64,000 nucleotides of DNA from an uncultured Ruminococcus sp. (GTDB lineage: Bacteria > Bacillota > Clostridia > Oscillospirales > Acutalibacteraceae): assembly GCA_958403905.1 (NCBI GenBank), contig CATXZD010000006.1:1-64000 (forward strand). Direction: 5' to 3'. A program made the position numbers and the translations under genes. Shown piece after piece: positions 42,308-50,427 of the stretch (its first letter is position 1; every line of letters starts with the position of its first letter). The notes below the pieces were generated by a model. That model was not told the origin of the DNA and searched no databases. It was given only the letters and a program-made list of their open reading frames with translations.

Positions 42308-42967
42308 TTATGTTGCCATTTTTTCTCGTATGATTGCAAGAATTTTCTTTTCACGCCTGCTGACCTGTACCTGAGTCATATTAAGAATTTTTGCTGTCTG
42401 AGTTTGCGTTTTGCTCTGGTAATAGCGTAATTTTATAATTTGTTTGTCACGGCTTTCAAGGTGTTCTATCGACTGTTCAAGGCTGAGCCTTTCGGAAATT
42501 TCATACTGAATATCGTCAACCGGCACATCAAGCTGAGGATTGCCGTCCTCGTCATACTCTGCGGTCAGCGACAGTGGATTTCTTACGCTGTTGAGTGCGT
42601 CGACAATCTTTTCGGGCGAAGTATCCAGCTTTTCTGCGAGCTGGAAAACAGTCAGTTCACAGCCGTTTTCGAGCTTGTTTTTGTTATTGATTTTCGCAAT
42701 AGAAACGGCAAGCTCTTTCAGCGTCCGGCTGACCTTCACCGTTCCTCCGTCACGAAAAAGCCGTTTTATCTCCCCCATTATTACGGGAAATGCGTAAGTT
42801 GAAAAGGCGCAGTTTCTGCTTTCGTCAAAATTGTTGATTGCTTTTGCAAGTCCAAGACAGCCTGCCGAAAACAGTTCTTCATATTCAATTCCCTTGCCTG
42901 TAAAACGCTTGCAACAGGCATGAACAAGTCCGAGGTTGTTTTCTGCAATTCTGTTTTTATCGGTCAT
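42308..42967 (-). CDS. sigF: sporulation sigma factor sigma-F
   Basis: A 219-residue sigma-70 family factor for forespore gene expression. Regions 2 (EELFSAGCLGLAKAINNFDES and FSTYAFPVIMGEIKRLFRD), 3 (LAEKLDTSPEKI) and 4 (RYYQSKTQTQTAKILNMTQVQVSRREKKIL) are visible. ATG 42967 overlaps the spoIIAB stop by 11 bases; an earlier ATG (43015) would overlap it far more. SpoIIAA and SpoIIAB genes upstream identify it as sigma-F rather than the related sigma-G. It is somewhat shorter at the N-terminus than the Bacillus protein. Its presence argues that the organism can sporulate. Confidence 0.93.
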   Translation of the reverse strand: MTDKNRIAENNLGLVHACCKRFTGKGIEYEELFSAGCLGLAKAINNFDESRNCAFSTYAFPVIMGEIKRLFRDGGTVKVSRTLKELAVSIAKINNKNKLENGCELTVFQLAEKLDTSPEKIVDALNSVRNPLSLTAEYDEDGNPQLDVPVDDIQYEISERLSLEQSIEHLESRDKQIIKLRYYQSKTQTQTAKILNMTQVQVSRREKKILAIIREKMAT

Positions 42968-43397
42968 TTTCCGCACCGAAGGTCTTTTCAAGCGTGACAG
43001 TCGTACCCTTGCCAAGCGCAGATTTCACCCTCACCTTATCGCAAAAGCTCTGCATAACAGCAAATCCCAGCCCTGCACGCTCTTCCTCGGGCGCTGTTGT
43101 AAAAAGAGGCTCCATTGCCTTGTCTACATCACCGATTCCACAACCCTTGTCACGGATTTTAATTGTCAGCTTGTTATTATCGGTTATTCTTCCCTTTATG
43201 TAAATCATACCGCTGCTTTTTCTGTAGCCGTGTACAATGCAATTTGTCACCGCCTCGGAAACGGCGGTTTTTATGTCGCTAAGCTCGTTTACCGTAGGGT
43301 CAATATTCATCACAAACGCCGCAACAATACTCCTTGCAAGCGATTCATTACAGCTTTTTGACGGGAAATTAACACTCATTTCATTTATAATATTCAT
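42957..43397 (-). CDS. spoIIAB: anti-sigma-F factor and serine kinase
   Basis: A 146-residue GHKL kinase that binds sigma-F and phosphorylates SpoIIAA. The N box EAVTNCIVHGY and the glycine motif DKGCGIGD, with later GLGFAVMQSF, are present. It starts with ATG inside the spoIIAA stop (ATGA overlap, 43394-43397), giving translational coupling. The full three-gene order spoIIAA-spoIIAB-sigF is conserved as in Bacillus and Clostridium. There is no membrane segment. Confidence 0.95.
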   Translation of the reverse strand: MNIINEMSVNFPSKSCNESLARSIVAAFVMNIDPTVNELSDIKTAVSEAVTNCIVHGYRKSSGMIYIKGRITDNNKLTIKIRDKGCGIGDVDKAMEPLFTTAPEEERAGLGFAVMQSFCDKVRVKSALGKGTTVTLEKTFGAENDR

Positions 43398-43696
43398 CTT
43401 AACACCCCCAACGCTTCAAGTCCCGACATTGCAAAAATTCTGTAGAGCCTGTCAGGCACGTTCACAACTCTCAGCACTCCGCCGATTAGCTTCATCTGCC
43501 TGTATCGCCCCATAACAAGTCCTACTCCCGATGAATCCATAAACGACACCGCCGAGAAGTCGAGGTTGAGTAATTTTGGTTTCAGCGACTGCACCGCACC
43601 GTCAATGCGAGTACGAATTTTTGCGGCTGAATCGTGGTCAATTTCACCCTCTATGTACGCAGTCAGAATATTATTTTTAAATTCCGTTCTTAACAT
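43394..43696 (-). CDS. spoIIAA: anti-anti-sigma factor SpoIIAA
   Basis: A 100-residue STAS-domain protein that releases sigma-F when dephosphorylated. The phospho-serine lies in FMDSSGVGLVMGRY, the family hallmark. ATG 43696 follows AAGGAAGG. It is the first gene of the operon; the expected sigma-H/Spo0A promoter would lie in the gap up to 43796, which also holds the folC terminator, but I could not define boxes. The phosphatase SpoIIE is not in this window. Confidence 0.95.
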   Translation of the reverse strand: MLRTEFKNNILTAYIEGEIDHDSAAKIRTRIDGAVQSLKPKLLNLDFSAVSFMDSSGVGLVMGRYRQMKLIGGVLRVVNVPDRLYRIFAMSGLEALGVLR

Positions 43697-43711
43697 TTTA
43701 TCCTTCCTTTT

Positions 43712-43752
43712 TTAATAAAAAACTCCATACTTATAATAATTAGTATGGAGTA
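43712..43752 (-). terminator. terminator of folC
   Basis: Ten-base stem ACTCCATACT/AGTATGGAGT (43722-43731 and 43742-43751) with TTTTTTATT following on the minus strand. Confidence 0.88.
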
Positions 43753-43795
43753 AAAAATTTGTTTTATTCTGTTGTTTAAAAATATTTTTCTGTAT

Positions 43796-45082
43796 TTAAT
43801 TGAGCTTATCTAAAATATACGGACGTATTTCACCTGCAAGGTACAGCGAACCGCATATTAACACTGCTCCGCCGTCATTTTTTGCTTTTTCAAATGCGGT
43901 ATCAAACGCTGTTTCAGCGCTATTAAATGACGTTACGTTTTTAAAACACTCCCTGCATTTTTTTGAAAGCTCCTCTGCTGAAATTGCCCTCGGGTTGTCA
44001 ACCGGAACGGTGTACACGCTGTCAAATATACCGCCAAGCAGTTTTATTGAACTGTCAATATCCTTATCGGCCAACATTCCCATAATACAGGTTATTTTTT
44101 TGCCGTCAAGAAAATTATTTACCGCTGTTTTGAGCGCCTCTATGCCGTTTGGATTGTGCGCTCCGTCTAAAACTACAATGGGATTTTTATTCAAAAGCTC
44201 AAATCTTGCAGGATTAACAGCCTTTGAAAGCCCTGATTTAATATCGTCATCGGAAATTCTAAGCAATCCTCTCTGCCTTACGTTTTCAATTGCAGCGAGC
44301 GCAGTTTTTGCATTTTCTATCTGATGCTTTCCTGCAAGGTTAAGATGAATTTTCTTCTCGTTATACTCAAAATCACTTCCATTGAGCGTTTCAGAAATCA
44401 CATTTATTTTAACGCTGTCGCTCTTTGTTAGCGGAACATTCAGCTTTTCAGTCGTCTGTTCAATTACGTTCATTGCGTTTTCTGCCTGCTTTGAAGTTAC
44501 GGCAAATGAATCAGGCTTAATTATTCCGCACTTTTGCAACGCAATTTTTTCGATTGTATCGCCAAGAACTGCAGTGTGGTCAAGTCCGATTGTTGTAATA
44601 ACGGAGCAAAGCGGAGGTTTAATGACATTTGTGCAGTCAAGAAGTCCTCCCATTCCCGTTTCAAGCACAACAACGTCACAATTTTCGTTTGCGTGAATAT
44701 AAAACTCAAGCGCATTTACATATTCAAATTCGGTAATTATAATGCCCTCGTTCTGTAATTTTTCAATCAGAGGAAAGGTTTTTTCAACGGCATCGGCAAG
44801 CACTTCCTTGCTTATCATCTTGTTGTTTATCTGTATTCTCTCACGAAAATCCGTAATATACGGCGAAATGAAAAGTCCTGTCTTATATCCCGAAGCAACA
44901 AGTATTGATGAAAGCATCGCACAGGTAGAGCCTTTTCCGTTTGTTCCCGCAACGTGAATATATTTAAGCTTGTCCTGAGGATTGCCCATTAGGTCAAGCA
45001 AGGTTAAAATTCGGTCAAGTCCGGGACGTGCGCCAAAGCTCAACAATGAATGTATTTTTTTAATCGCATTTTCATATGTCAT
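43796..45082 (-). CDS. folC: folylpolyglutamate synthase / dihydrofolate synthase
   Basis: A 428-residue Mur-ligase-fold enzyme adding glutamates to folates with ATP. The P-loop VAGTNGKGSTCAML (about residues 42-55), the TTIGLDHTAVLG motif and the VLDGAHNPNG motif are characteristic. The start overlaps the rsmI stop (TAATG), so the genes are coupled. Whether it also makes dihydrofolate from dihydropteroate cannot be told from sequence alone. It is the last gene of a three-gene unit with trmN6 and rsmI. Confidence 0.95.
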   Translation of the reverse strand: MTYENAIKKIHSLLSFGARPGLDRILTLLDLMGNPQDKLKYIHVAGTNGKGSTCAMLSSILVASGYKTGLFISPYITDFRERIQINNKMISKEVLADAVEKTFPLIEKLQNEGIIITEFEYVNALEFYIHANENCDVVVLETGMGGLLDCTNVIKPPLCSVITTIGLDHTAVLGDTIEKIALQKCGIIKPDSFAVTSKQAENAMNVIEQTTEKLNVPLTKSDSVKINVISETLNGSDFEYNEKKIHLNLAGKHQIENAKTALAAIENVRQRGLLRISDDDIKSGLSKAVNPARFELLNKNPIVVLDGAHNPNGIEALKTAVNNFLDGKKITCIMGMLADKDIDSSIKLLGGIFDSVYTVPVDNPRAISAEELSKKCRECFKNVTSFNSAETAFDTAFEKAKNDGGAVLICGSLYLAGEIRPYILDKLN

Positions 45083-45906
45083 TACAACAGCTCCCTGTAG
45101 ATTTCGTTCTTCTTAAAGCCTGTAATTGCCGCCGCCTGCTTTGCCGCTTCGGTAGGTTTTTCTCCGTTTTCAATCAGCATTTTTGCAGTTTCAACTGCAT
45201 ATTCAAGAGTAAGCTCCTGCTTATCGCTTACTTTCGGTGCACCCTCAAGCACAAGCACAAACTCACCCTTTAAACTTCCATCGGAATAGTTTTCGGCAGC
45301 ATATTTTGTGGTAGTACGAATAACCTCCTCGTGGAGCTTTGTAAGTTCACGCACAATTGAAAGCTTTCGCTCACCGAAATTTGCATACAAATCACGCAAT
45401 GTCTGCGGAAGTTTATGCGGCGCTTCGTAAAAAATCATTGTCCTGTGCTCATTTTTCAGACTCTGCAAATGTTCGTTTCTGCTCTTTTTATTAACGCTTA
45501 AAAAGCCCTCAAAAGTGAATCTCCCCGTTTCAAGCCCGGACACTGCAAGGGCGGAAATAACCGCGCTCGGACCGGGAATTACAACCGTCTTTATACCTCT
45601 TTCCTCGCACAGCTTTATTAAATCCTCGCCCGGGTCGGAAATACACGGCATTCCTGCGTCGGTAACAATTGCACAGTTTTCACCCTGCTCAATCCTGTTA
45701 CAGATAATTTCGCCGCGCTCACGCTTATTATGCTCATAATAACTTACCATCGGTTTTTTTATACCAAAATGATTTAACAGCTTAAGCGTAACCCTCGTGT
45801 CCTCTGCGGCAATAAAATCAACGCTTTCAAGCGTTTGCACTGCTCTGGGTGACAAATCGGAAAGGTTGCCTATCGGCGTTCCCGTAACATATAAAATTCC
45901 ACTCAT
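45082..45906 (-). CDS. rsmI: 16S rRNA (cytidine 1402-2'-O)-methyltransferase
   Basis: A tetrapyrrole-methylase-fold enzyme of 274 residues that methylates C1402 of 16S rRNA using S-adenosylmethionine. Motifs are GTLYVTGTPIGNL-like at the N-terminus (GILYVTGTPIGNL), EDTRVTLKLLNHF, VTDAGMPCISDPG and IPGPSAV. ATG 45906 is preferred, four bases after the trmN6 stop; an upstream ATG would overlap that gene and gives seven extra residues. The rsmI gene next to a TrmN6-like methyltransferase is a common Firmicutes pairing. Confidence 0.95.
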   Translation of the reverse strand: MSGILYVTGTPIGNLSDLSPRAVQTLESVDFIAAEDTRVTLKLLNHFGIKKPMVSYYEHNKRERGEIICNRIEQGENCAIVTDAGMPCISDPGEDLIKLCEERGIKTVVIPGPSAVISALAVSGLETGRFTFEGFLSVNKKSRNEHLQSLKNEHRTMIFYEAPHKLPQTLRDLYANFGERKLSIVRELTKLHEEVIRTTTKYAAENYSDGSLKGEFVLVLEGAPKVSDKQELTLEYAVETAKMLIENGEKPTEAAKQAAAITGFKKNEIYRELL

Positions 45907-45910
45907 AGTA

Positions 45911-46657
45911 TCACTTCTTATCATCAAAAGGTGTTTTGTAACATCCGTAAATTTTCATCATTTCTTCGGAAAAATCTCCGTTTTCATTCTCAATAAAGAG
46001 GGTTGAAAGCACGTTTAAAAAACCTCTCTTTCCCCCTCGCCTGCCCTCAAGCAAAAACAGCTTCGGCGCTTTGCCGGCTCTCTGCTGAACAAAGCGAAGT
46101 GTTTTTGGCTCGATTGAGAATTTGCGCATTGATTCCATAACATCTGCCAAGCGTTCGGGCCGCTGGCAAATGCAAAAGCTTCCGCCAAACTGCAATAGTT
46201 TTGACGCAGTAAAGCAGATGTCGTCAAGCGTACATTCCGTTTCATGCCGTGCAATCTGCTTTGCACTTTCGGGATTTGTGATTCCGCCTCCGCTGATTTT
46301 GTAGGGAGGATTGCACACTGCAAGGTCGTAGCAGCCAAAGGGAAGTTTTCCCTTAAGTTCTTTTAAATCGGCATTTATAATATTAATTTTATCGCCGAGA
46401 TTGTTGTATTCAACGCTTTTCTGTGCAAGAGCGCAAGCGTCGTTTTGAATTTCAACGGCGTCAATTTCAAGATTTTTATTGTGTCTTACCCACAAAAGCG
46501 GAATTGTTCCGCAGCCTGTTCCAAGCTCAGCGCACTTTTTTCTTCCCTTCGGAAGTGAAAAATCCGCAAGCAGAATTGTATCTGTTGAAAAGTGGTAACT
46601 GTCAGACACGTATATTTCAATTCCGTTTCCGAGCGGTTCAAGGTGAATGTTATTCAT
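45911..46657 (-). CDS. TrmN6/YfiC-like tRNA1(Val) adenine-37 N6-methyltransferase
   Basis: A 248-residue Rossmann-fold methyltransferase. Motif I is ELGTGCGTIPLL and the catalytic motif is NPPY in DLAVCNPPYKISGGG, typical of N6-adenine methyltransferases such as E. coli TrmN6. ATG 46657 has GAAAGGAAA before it, while an upstream ATG does not. It lies just before rsmI, as yabB lies next to yazA and rsmI in B. subtilis, supporting the assignment. The tRNA target is inferred by family. Confidence 0.88.
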   Translation of the reverse strand: MNNIHLEPLGNGIEIYVSDSYHFSTDTILLADFSLPKGRKKCAELGTGCGTIPLLWVRHNKNLEIDAVEIQNDACALAQKSVEYNNLGDKINIINADLKELKGKLPFGCYDLAVCNPPYKISGGGITNPESAKQIARHETECTLDDICFTASKLLQFGGSFCICQRPERLADVMESMRKFSIEPKTLRFVQQRAGKAPKLFLLEGRRGGKRGFLNVLSTLFIENENGDFSEEMMKIYGCYKTPFDDKK

Positions 46658-46692
46658 ATTTTTCCTTTCGTTCGGCAAAATTCATTACAGAG

Positions 46693-46724
46693 AAAAACGG
46701 CAAGGTAATTCCTTGCCGTTTGAA
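46693..46724 (-). terminator. terminator of the ferredoxin gene
   Basis: Ten-base stem AACGGCAAGG/CCTTGCCGTT (46697-46706 and 46711-46720) followed by TTTTCTCTG on the minus strand. Confidence 0.85.
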
Positions 46725-46738
46725 TTTCAGATAAGCTA

Positions 46739-46909
46739 TTACTCAGCCTGAGGAGCACCTACCGGGCAAACATCAGCACAAGAACCGCAATCTGCGCATG
46801 CATCAGCGTCGATAACGTACTTGCCGTCACCCTCTGAAATAGCAGAACACGGACAAGCGTCTGCACAAGCACCGCATGCGATGCAATCATCACTAATTAC
46901 ATATGCCAT
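46739..46909 (-). CDS. 2[4Fe-4S] ferredoxin
   Basis: A 56-residue clostridial-type ferredoxin, an electron carrier for the anaerobic redox network. Two Cys-x2-Cys-x2-Cys-x3-Cys-Pro motifs are intact (CIACGACADACP and CADCGSCADVCP), and the protein begins MAYVISDDC. ATG 46909 follows AAGGAGG ten bases upstream. It is a single-gene unit with its own promoter and terminator, as expected for a highly expressed carrier. Pyruvate:ferredoxin oxidoreductase and hydrogenase genes, its usual partners, are not in the window. Confidence 0.97.
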   Translation of the reverse strand: MAYVISDDCIACGACADACPCSAISEGDGKYVIDADACADCGSCADVCPVGAPQAE

Positions 46910-46942
46910 AGGGAGAACACCTCCTTAAAAGATTTCAACTAT

Positions 46943-46970
46943 ATTGTAACATAAAATTCGCAAAATGCAA
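46943..46970 (-). promoter_or_regulatory. promoter of the ferredoxin gene
   Basis: Minus-strand TTGCAT (46970-46965) and TACAAT (46948-46943) with a 16-base spacer, about 35 bases before the start codon. Confidence 0.7.
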
Positions 46971-47043
46971 TTGTTTTGGGAATATTTTTCAGAATTTTAC
47001 AAATAATAATTATTTTATCGACAAATAACATTAATGTTTTTGT

Positions 47044-47910
47044 TTATTCAAGTCCTTTAAGTTCTTCAAGCTCTTTCTTGTTCACCTTGATATAGCCGTC
47101 CTTTACAAGCTTGCACTGCTTTACGGTAAAGGTTTTTGGGGCAACGTCGTCGGGTGTATTGTTAAGCTTTACTTTTAATGTTCTTGCAATAAGGTTGTTT
47201 TCTACAACAAGTCCCTTGCCCTCGGGAGTATTTACAATTGCGCCAACCTTAGGAGTTCTTTTAAGCAGGTCTGTATATGCTTCCTGCTCGTATTTAAGAC
47301 AGCACATCAGCCTGCCGCAGGTTCCCGAAATTTTTACCGGAGAAAGCGACAATCCCTGTTCCTTTGCCATTTTGATTGAAACAGGCTGAAATTCGCCCAT
47401 ATAGCTTGCACAGCAAAACGGCTTTCCGCAAATACCTAAACCGCCGAGCATTTTAGCCTCATCTCTTACGCCAATCTGACGAAGTTCAATTCTTGTTCTG
47501 AAAACAGACGCCAAGTCCTTGACAAGCGCACGAAAGTCAACACGTCCGTCCGCCGTAAAGTAAAACAAAATTTTGCTGTTGTCAAATGTGTATTCAACGT
47601 TTACAAGCTTCATTTCAAGCTTGTGATTTGCAATTTTCTGCTCGCAAATTTTGTAGGCTTCTTTTTCCTTCAGCTTGTTTTCAGCAAGGTGATTAAGGTC
47701 ATCTTCATTTGCAATTCTTATCAGCGGTTTAAGCGGATGAGAAAGCTCTGACTCATCAATCGTCTTGTTGGGAGTTGCAACCTCGCCGCATTCAAGACCT
47801 CTTGCTGTTTCAACGATTACCATATCGCCCTTGTTAAGTTTATTGTCAAGAGGGTCAAAGTAATATACCTTGCCAACCTCTTTAAATCTTACTCCGATTA
47901 CCTCTGCCAT
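47044..47910 (-). CDS. ricT: PSP1-domain protein RicT/YaaT
   Basis: A 288-residue cytoplasmic protein homologous to B. subtilis RicT (YaaT), which with RicA and RicF promotes maturation of mRNA by RNase Y and influences sporulation. The PSP1 region starts GVRFKEVGKVYYFDP, and the cysteine set CGKPFCC, CGRLMCC matches the iron-sulfur ligands of the Ric complex. ATG 47910 follows ACAGGAGG and overlaps the holB stop by 13 bases; a longer start is less likely. The holB-ricT pairing is the conserved Firmicutes arrangement. Confidence 0.93.
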   Translation of the reverse strand: MAEVIGVRFKEVGKVYYFDPLDNKLNKGDMVIVETARGLECGEVATPNKTIDESELSHPLKPLIRIANEDDLNHLAENKLKEKEAYKICEQKIANHKLEMKLVNVEYTFDNSKILFYFTADGRVDFRALVKDLASVFRTRIELRQIGVRDEAKMLGGLGICGKPFCCASYMGEFQPVSIKMAKEQGLSLSPVKISGTCGRLMCCLKYEQEAYTDLLKRTPKVGAIVNTPEGKGLVVENNLIARTLKVKLNNTPDDVAPKTFTVKQCKLVKDGYIKVNKKELEELKGLE

Positions 47911-48761
47911 GAAATCCTCCTGTATTCTCCGCACAACCACGTTGTGAGAAGATTTATGTTTATGTTCTGTTTTATTCTTACAGCCGAATTGTCTGTCAAT
48001 TCAATCAGCTCAATAATTTTTCCTTTTGTAAAGCGTGAGGCAAGTTCTTTGCCGAGCTTTTCGTTAAACACTGCCTTTGTGCCAACCGAAAGCGCAAGAC
48101 CGTCGTTCAAAATCATACGAACCGTACTAAGCGTTTCATCGGCATTTTCCTTGTCGGCAAGCACATTCAGCGCAAGCAGTAAATCGTATTCGCGTGAGGA
48201 TATTATTCCTTTTACAATTTTTTCTGCAAATTCAAGCGGCTTTTCGCCGATGCTGACTTCATTTTTCAGCCGTACTACCGTACATCGTGAAAGTATGGTT
48301 ACAAGCAGCTTTTGCGCACTTTCGCAAAGCAGAATAAAATACACATTCTGCGGCGGCTCTTCAAGCAGCTTTAAAAAGGAATTTTGTGCAATATCAGTCA
48401 ACCTGTTATCGGCGTCCTCAAATATATACACCTTTGCATTTGCTTCATTGGGGCGGATGTACGCATCCTTTGCAATACTGCGCATCTGCTTGATTGAATA
48501 AGTCTTTGACTTGTTCTCAGGCTCTGTGTAGCTTATGTCGGCGTGTCCTTTTATTTCTGCCTTATGGCACTGCCTGCACACCTTGCAGGGTTTGTTTTCG
48601 CCTGTGCAGACAACATACATTGAAAGAAACTTTGCCACCTTGAGCGAAGTTTCTTTATTCTTGCTTTCTATAATAATTGCATGAGGAATTCTGCCGTGAT
48701 TATCAAGCGCAGTGAGAGTTTCTTTTATACTCCCGTCAAAATCAAATCCGCTGAAATTCAT
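47898..48761 (-). CDS. holB: DNA polymerase III subunit delta'
   Basis: A 287-residue clamp-loader subunit. It keeps the zinc-binding cysteines (CTGENKPCKVCRQC) and the late EEPPQNVYFILLCES and TILSRC motifs (SRC arginine finger), but the Walker A loop is replaced (IIIESKNKETSLK), as in delta' subunits that do not hydrolyse ATP. ATG 48761 has a perfect GCAGGAGG site. It is the first gene of the holB-ricT operon and is involved in loading the sliding clamp during replication. Confidence 0.93.
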   Translation of the reverse strand: MNFSGFDFDGSIKETLTALDNHGRIPHAIIIESKNKETSLKVAKFLSMYVVCTGENKPCKVCRQCHKAEIKGHADISYTEPENKSKTYSIKQMRSIAKDAYIRPNEANAKVYIFEDADNRLTDIAQNSFLKLLEEPPQNVYFILLCESAQKLLVTILSRCTVVRLKNEVSIGEKPLEFAEKIVKGIISSREYDLLLALNVLADKENADETLSTVRMILNDGLALSVGTKAVFNEKLGKELASRFTKGKIIELIELTDNSAVRIKQNININLLTTWLCGEYRRISWQR

Positions 48762-48815
48762 AGCACACCTCCTGCAAATAATAATTATATCATTAATTAA
48801 TTTATTTTTCCATAT

Positions 48816-49286
48816 TTATTTTATGGTAACAGTATTTGTTACTATTTCGCCCTTGTCAGTGATATCAATATAGCCGTAGCTTGCCATATATCCGCTGCAA
48901 GAACCCGGATTCATAACATAAAGGGCGTCCTCATAGTAAGTCATTGCATTGTGCGTATGACCAAAAAGCAAAATATCTGCCTTTTCCTCTCTTGCCGCAC
49001 ACATAATATTATATAACCCGACCTTTGCGTTATAAAGGTGTCCGTGAGTTATAAAAATCCTTTTGCCGCAAACGCTTAAAATTTCCTTTGACGGTAAGCT
49101 GCTGCACCAGTCACAGTTTCCTCTTACTCCGACAATCATCTTATCTTTTATTGTATCCTTTAAATACTGCACCTGCTCGTCACCGTCGCCGCAATGTATT
49201 ATAACTTCGGCGCTCGGCTGTGCATTAACAGCTTTCATAAGAGTTCTTAAATCTCCGTGAGTATCGGAAACAACTAAAATACGCAT
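48816..49286 (-). CDS. YfcE-type metallophosphoesterase
   Basis: A 156-residue phosphodiesterase with the calcineurin-like fold. Motifs DTHGD, GDGDE, GNCD, HGH and GHTHN place all the metal ligands. ATG 49286 is the first real ATG; GGAG lies nine bases upstream. Members of the YfcE/MJ0936 family hydrolyse model phosphodiesters, and the natural substrate is uncertain. It is divergent from the small plus-strand gene at 49345 and separated from holB by 54 bases. Confidence 0.9.
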   Translation of the reverse strand: MRILVVSDTHGDLRTLMKAVNAQPSAEVIIHCGDGDEQVQYLKDTIKDKMIVGVRGNCDWCSSLPSKEILSVCGKRIFITHGHLYNAKVGLYNIMCAAREEKADILLFGHTHNAMTYYEDALYVMNPGSCSGYMASYGYIDITDKGEIVTNTVTIK

Positions 49287-49344
49287 TTGCAAAAACTCCG
49301 TTCTAAAAATGTATTTAAAGCATAGAATATAGCGAGGTGTTTAT

Positions 49345-49587
49345 ATGAAAGAAAATAACTTAGAAAAACTGATTTCAAATCTCTCAAAACAACTTGGTAT
49401 TTCTGAGAATCAGATAAAAAATGCAGCACAAAAAGGCAATGTTAACGATATGCTGAAAAATGCCGATTCAAACCAGAAAAATAAAATAAATTCAATTCTT
49501 AATGATCCCGAAAAGGCAAAAGAAATTTTAAACAGCCCGCAGGCTCAGGCGCTTATGAAGCTGCTCGGCGGCGATAAGCAAAATTAA
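49345..49587 (+). CDS. small helical protein of unknown function
   Basis: An 80-residue charged, helical protein rich in Asn, Lys and Gln, beginning MKENNLEKLISNL after GCGAGGTG. It has no signal peptide, membrane segment or cysteine. It contains the phrase NDPEKAKEILNSPQAQALMKLLGG, where SPQAQALMKLL and an ILNDPEKAKEIL repeat resemble the start of the next small gene (ILSNPEALKQVQSL), so the two may be related. A MITE-like repeat separates them. I do not recognise a function; sporulation-associated expression is one possibility by analogy with small proteins of this kind in Clostridia. Confidence 0.65.
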   Translation: MKENNLEKLISNLSKQLGISENQIKNAAQKGNVNDMLKNADSNQKNKINSILNDPEKAKEILNSPQAQALMKLLGGDKQN

Positions 49588-49730
49588 CAATTAACAAAGT
49601 ACAATTAACAAATATCGTCGAGATATAGGCTGTAATAATATAAAACTTCGTTTTTCGGCTTTATTTATATTGCGGCTGAAAGCCGCCACCGAAATTGTTA
49701 ATTTTAATTTGTGAATTGTAAATTGAATTG
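49588..49730. repeat. MITE-like intergenic repeat, copy A
   Basis: A roughly 140-base element ending in caattaac and gtaaattg-type inverted termini, with a central hairpin GCGGCTGAAAGCCGC and neighbours TTTATATT and CACC. Copies B (52481) and C (56304) share the core. It directly abuts the stop codon of the upstream gene and has no coding content. Confidence 0.75.
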
Positions 49731-49752
49731 GGAAAGGGTGTGAAAAATCAAA

Positions 49753-50100
49753 ATGTCAGAAATACAAGATAAAATCAATCAGATCTTAAGCAACCCCGAA
49801 GCGCTGAAACAGGTGCAAAGTCTTGGCGAACAGTTAGGTCTTGCAAACACAAATTCCGAACAGCCTAAGCCGCAGCCAAAGCCTGTTCAGCCTGAAATTC
49901 CGGGAGATGACATATTAAGAACGGTCACACGCCTTGCGCCCGTTATGAACTCGTTCAAACGTGACGATGACACAACAAGGCTTTTAAATTCACTTCGCCC
50001 GTTCCTGAGCCGTGAAAAGCAGGAAAAGCTTGACCGTGCAGAAAAAATGATTAAATTCATCAAGATAATTCCTATGTTAAAAGACAACGGACTATTTTAA
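49753..50100 (+). CDS. small soluble protein of unknown function
   Basis: A 115-residue protein (MSEIQDKINQIL). The first ~35 residues are helical, followed by a Pro-Gln-Lys-rich linker and a C-terminal helical region (ILRTVTRLAPVMNSF then TRLLNSLRPFLSREKQEKLDRAEKMIKF). An AAAGGGTG site lies somewhat far upstream. It shares an N-terminal motif with the gene before it and is followed by a third small gene with a 21-base gap, suggesting an operon. I see no metal ligands or catalytic residues and cannot name it. Confidence 0.7.
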   Translation: MSEIQDKINQILSNPEALKQVQSLGEQLGLANTNSEQPKPQPKPVQPEIPGDDILRTVTRLAPVMNSFKRDDDTTRLLNSLRPFLSREKQEKLDRAEKMIKFIKIIPMLKDNGLF

Positions 50101-50121
50101 CATAGGTTAAGGGGTGATAAT

Positions 50122-50427
50122 ATGCCGAGCTTTGAAGAAGAAGCCTTTGCAAGAGCACAACAGATGAACAAACGTCAGCCGTTTCACAGCAATAATCATC
50201 AAAACCAAAAATCTGCACCAAAGCAGGAACAGCCATCCAAAAAGGAGCAGAGGGAACAAAATTCTGTTCCCGAAAATCTTCCCGAGCAAAAAACGCAGAA
50301 CAACAGCTTATTTGATATGCTCTTCAAAAACAAGGAGCAAAGCCTGATTTTACTTATGCTTGTCTTGCTTATGGATGAAAAAACAGATCCTGTTTTACTG
50401 CTTGCTCTCGTTTATCTGCTTATCTGA
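50122..50427 (+). CDS. small protein with hydrophobic C-terminus, function unknown
   Basis: A 101-residue protein behind AGGGGTGAT. The first 60 residues are polar and low complexity (rich in Gln, Asn, Lys, Pro), and the C-terminus is very hydrophobic (SLILLMLVLLM, then DPVLLLALVYLLI), two short segments around MDEKTD. This ending resembles that of small Firmicutes membrane-associated proteins of unknown role that are often found near sporulation genes. It overlaps the end of proA on the other strand by eight bases. Confidence 0.7.
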   Translation: MPSFEEEAFARAQQMNKRQPFHSNNHQNQKSAPKQEQPSKKEQREQNSVPENLPEQKTQNNSLFDMLFKNKEQSLILLMLVLLMDEKTDPVLLLALVYLLI

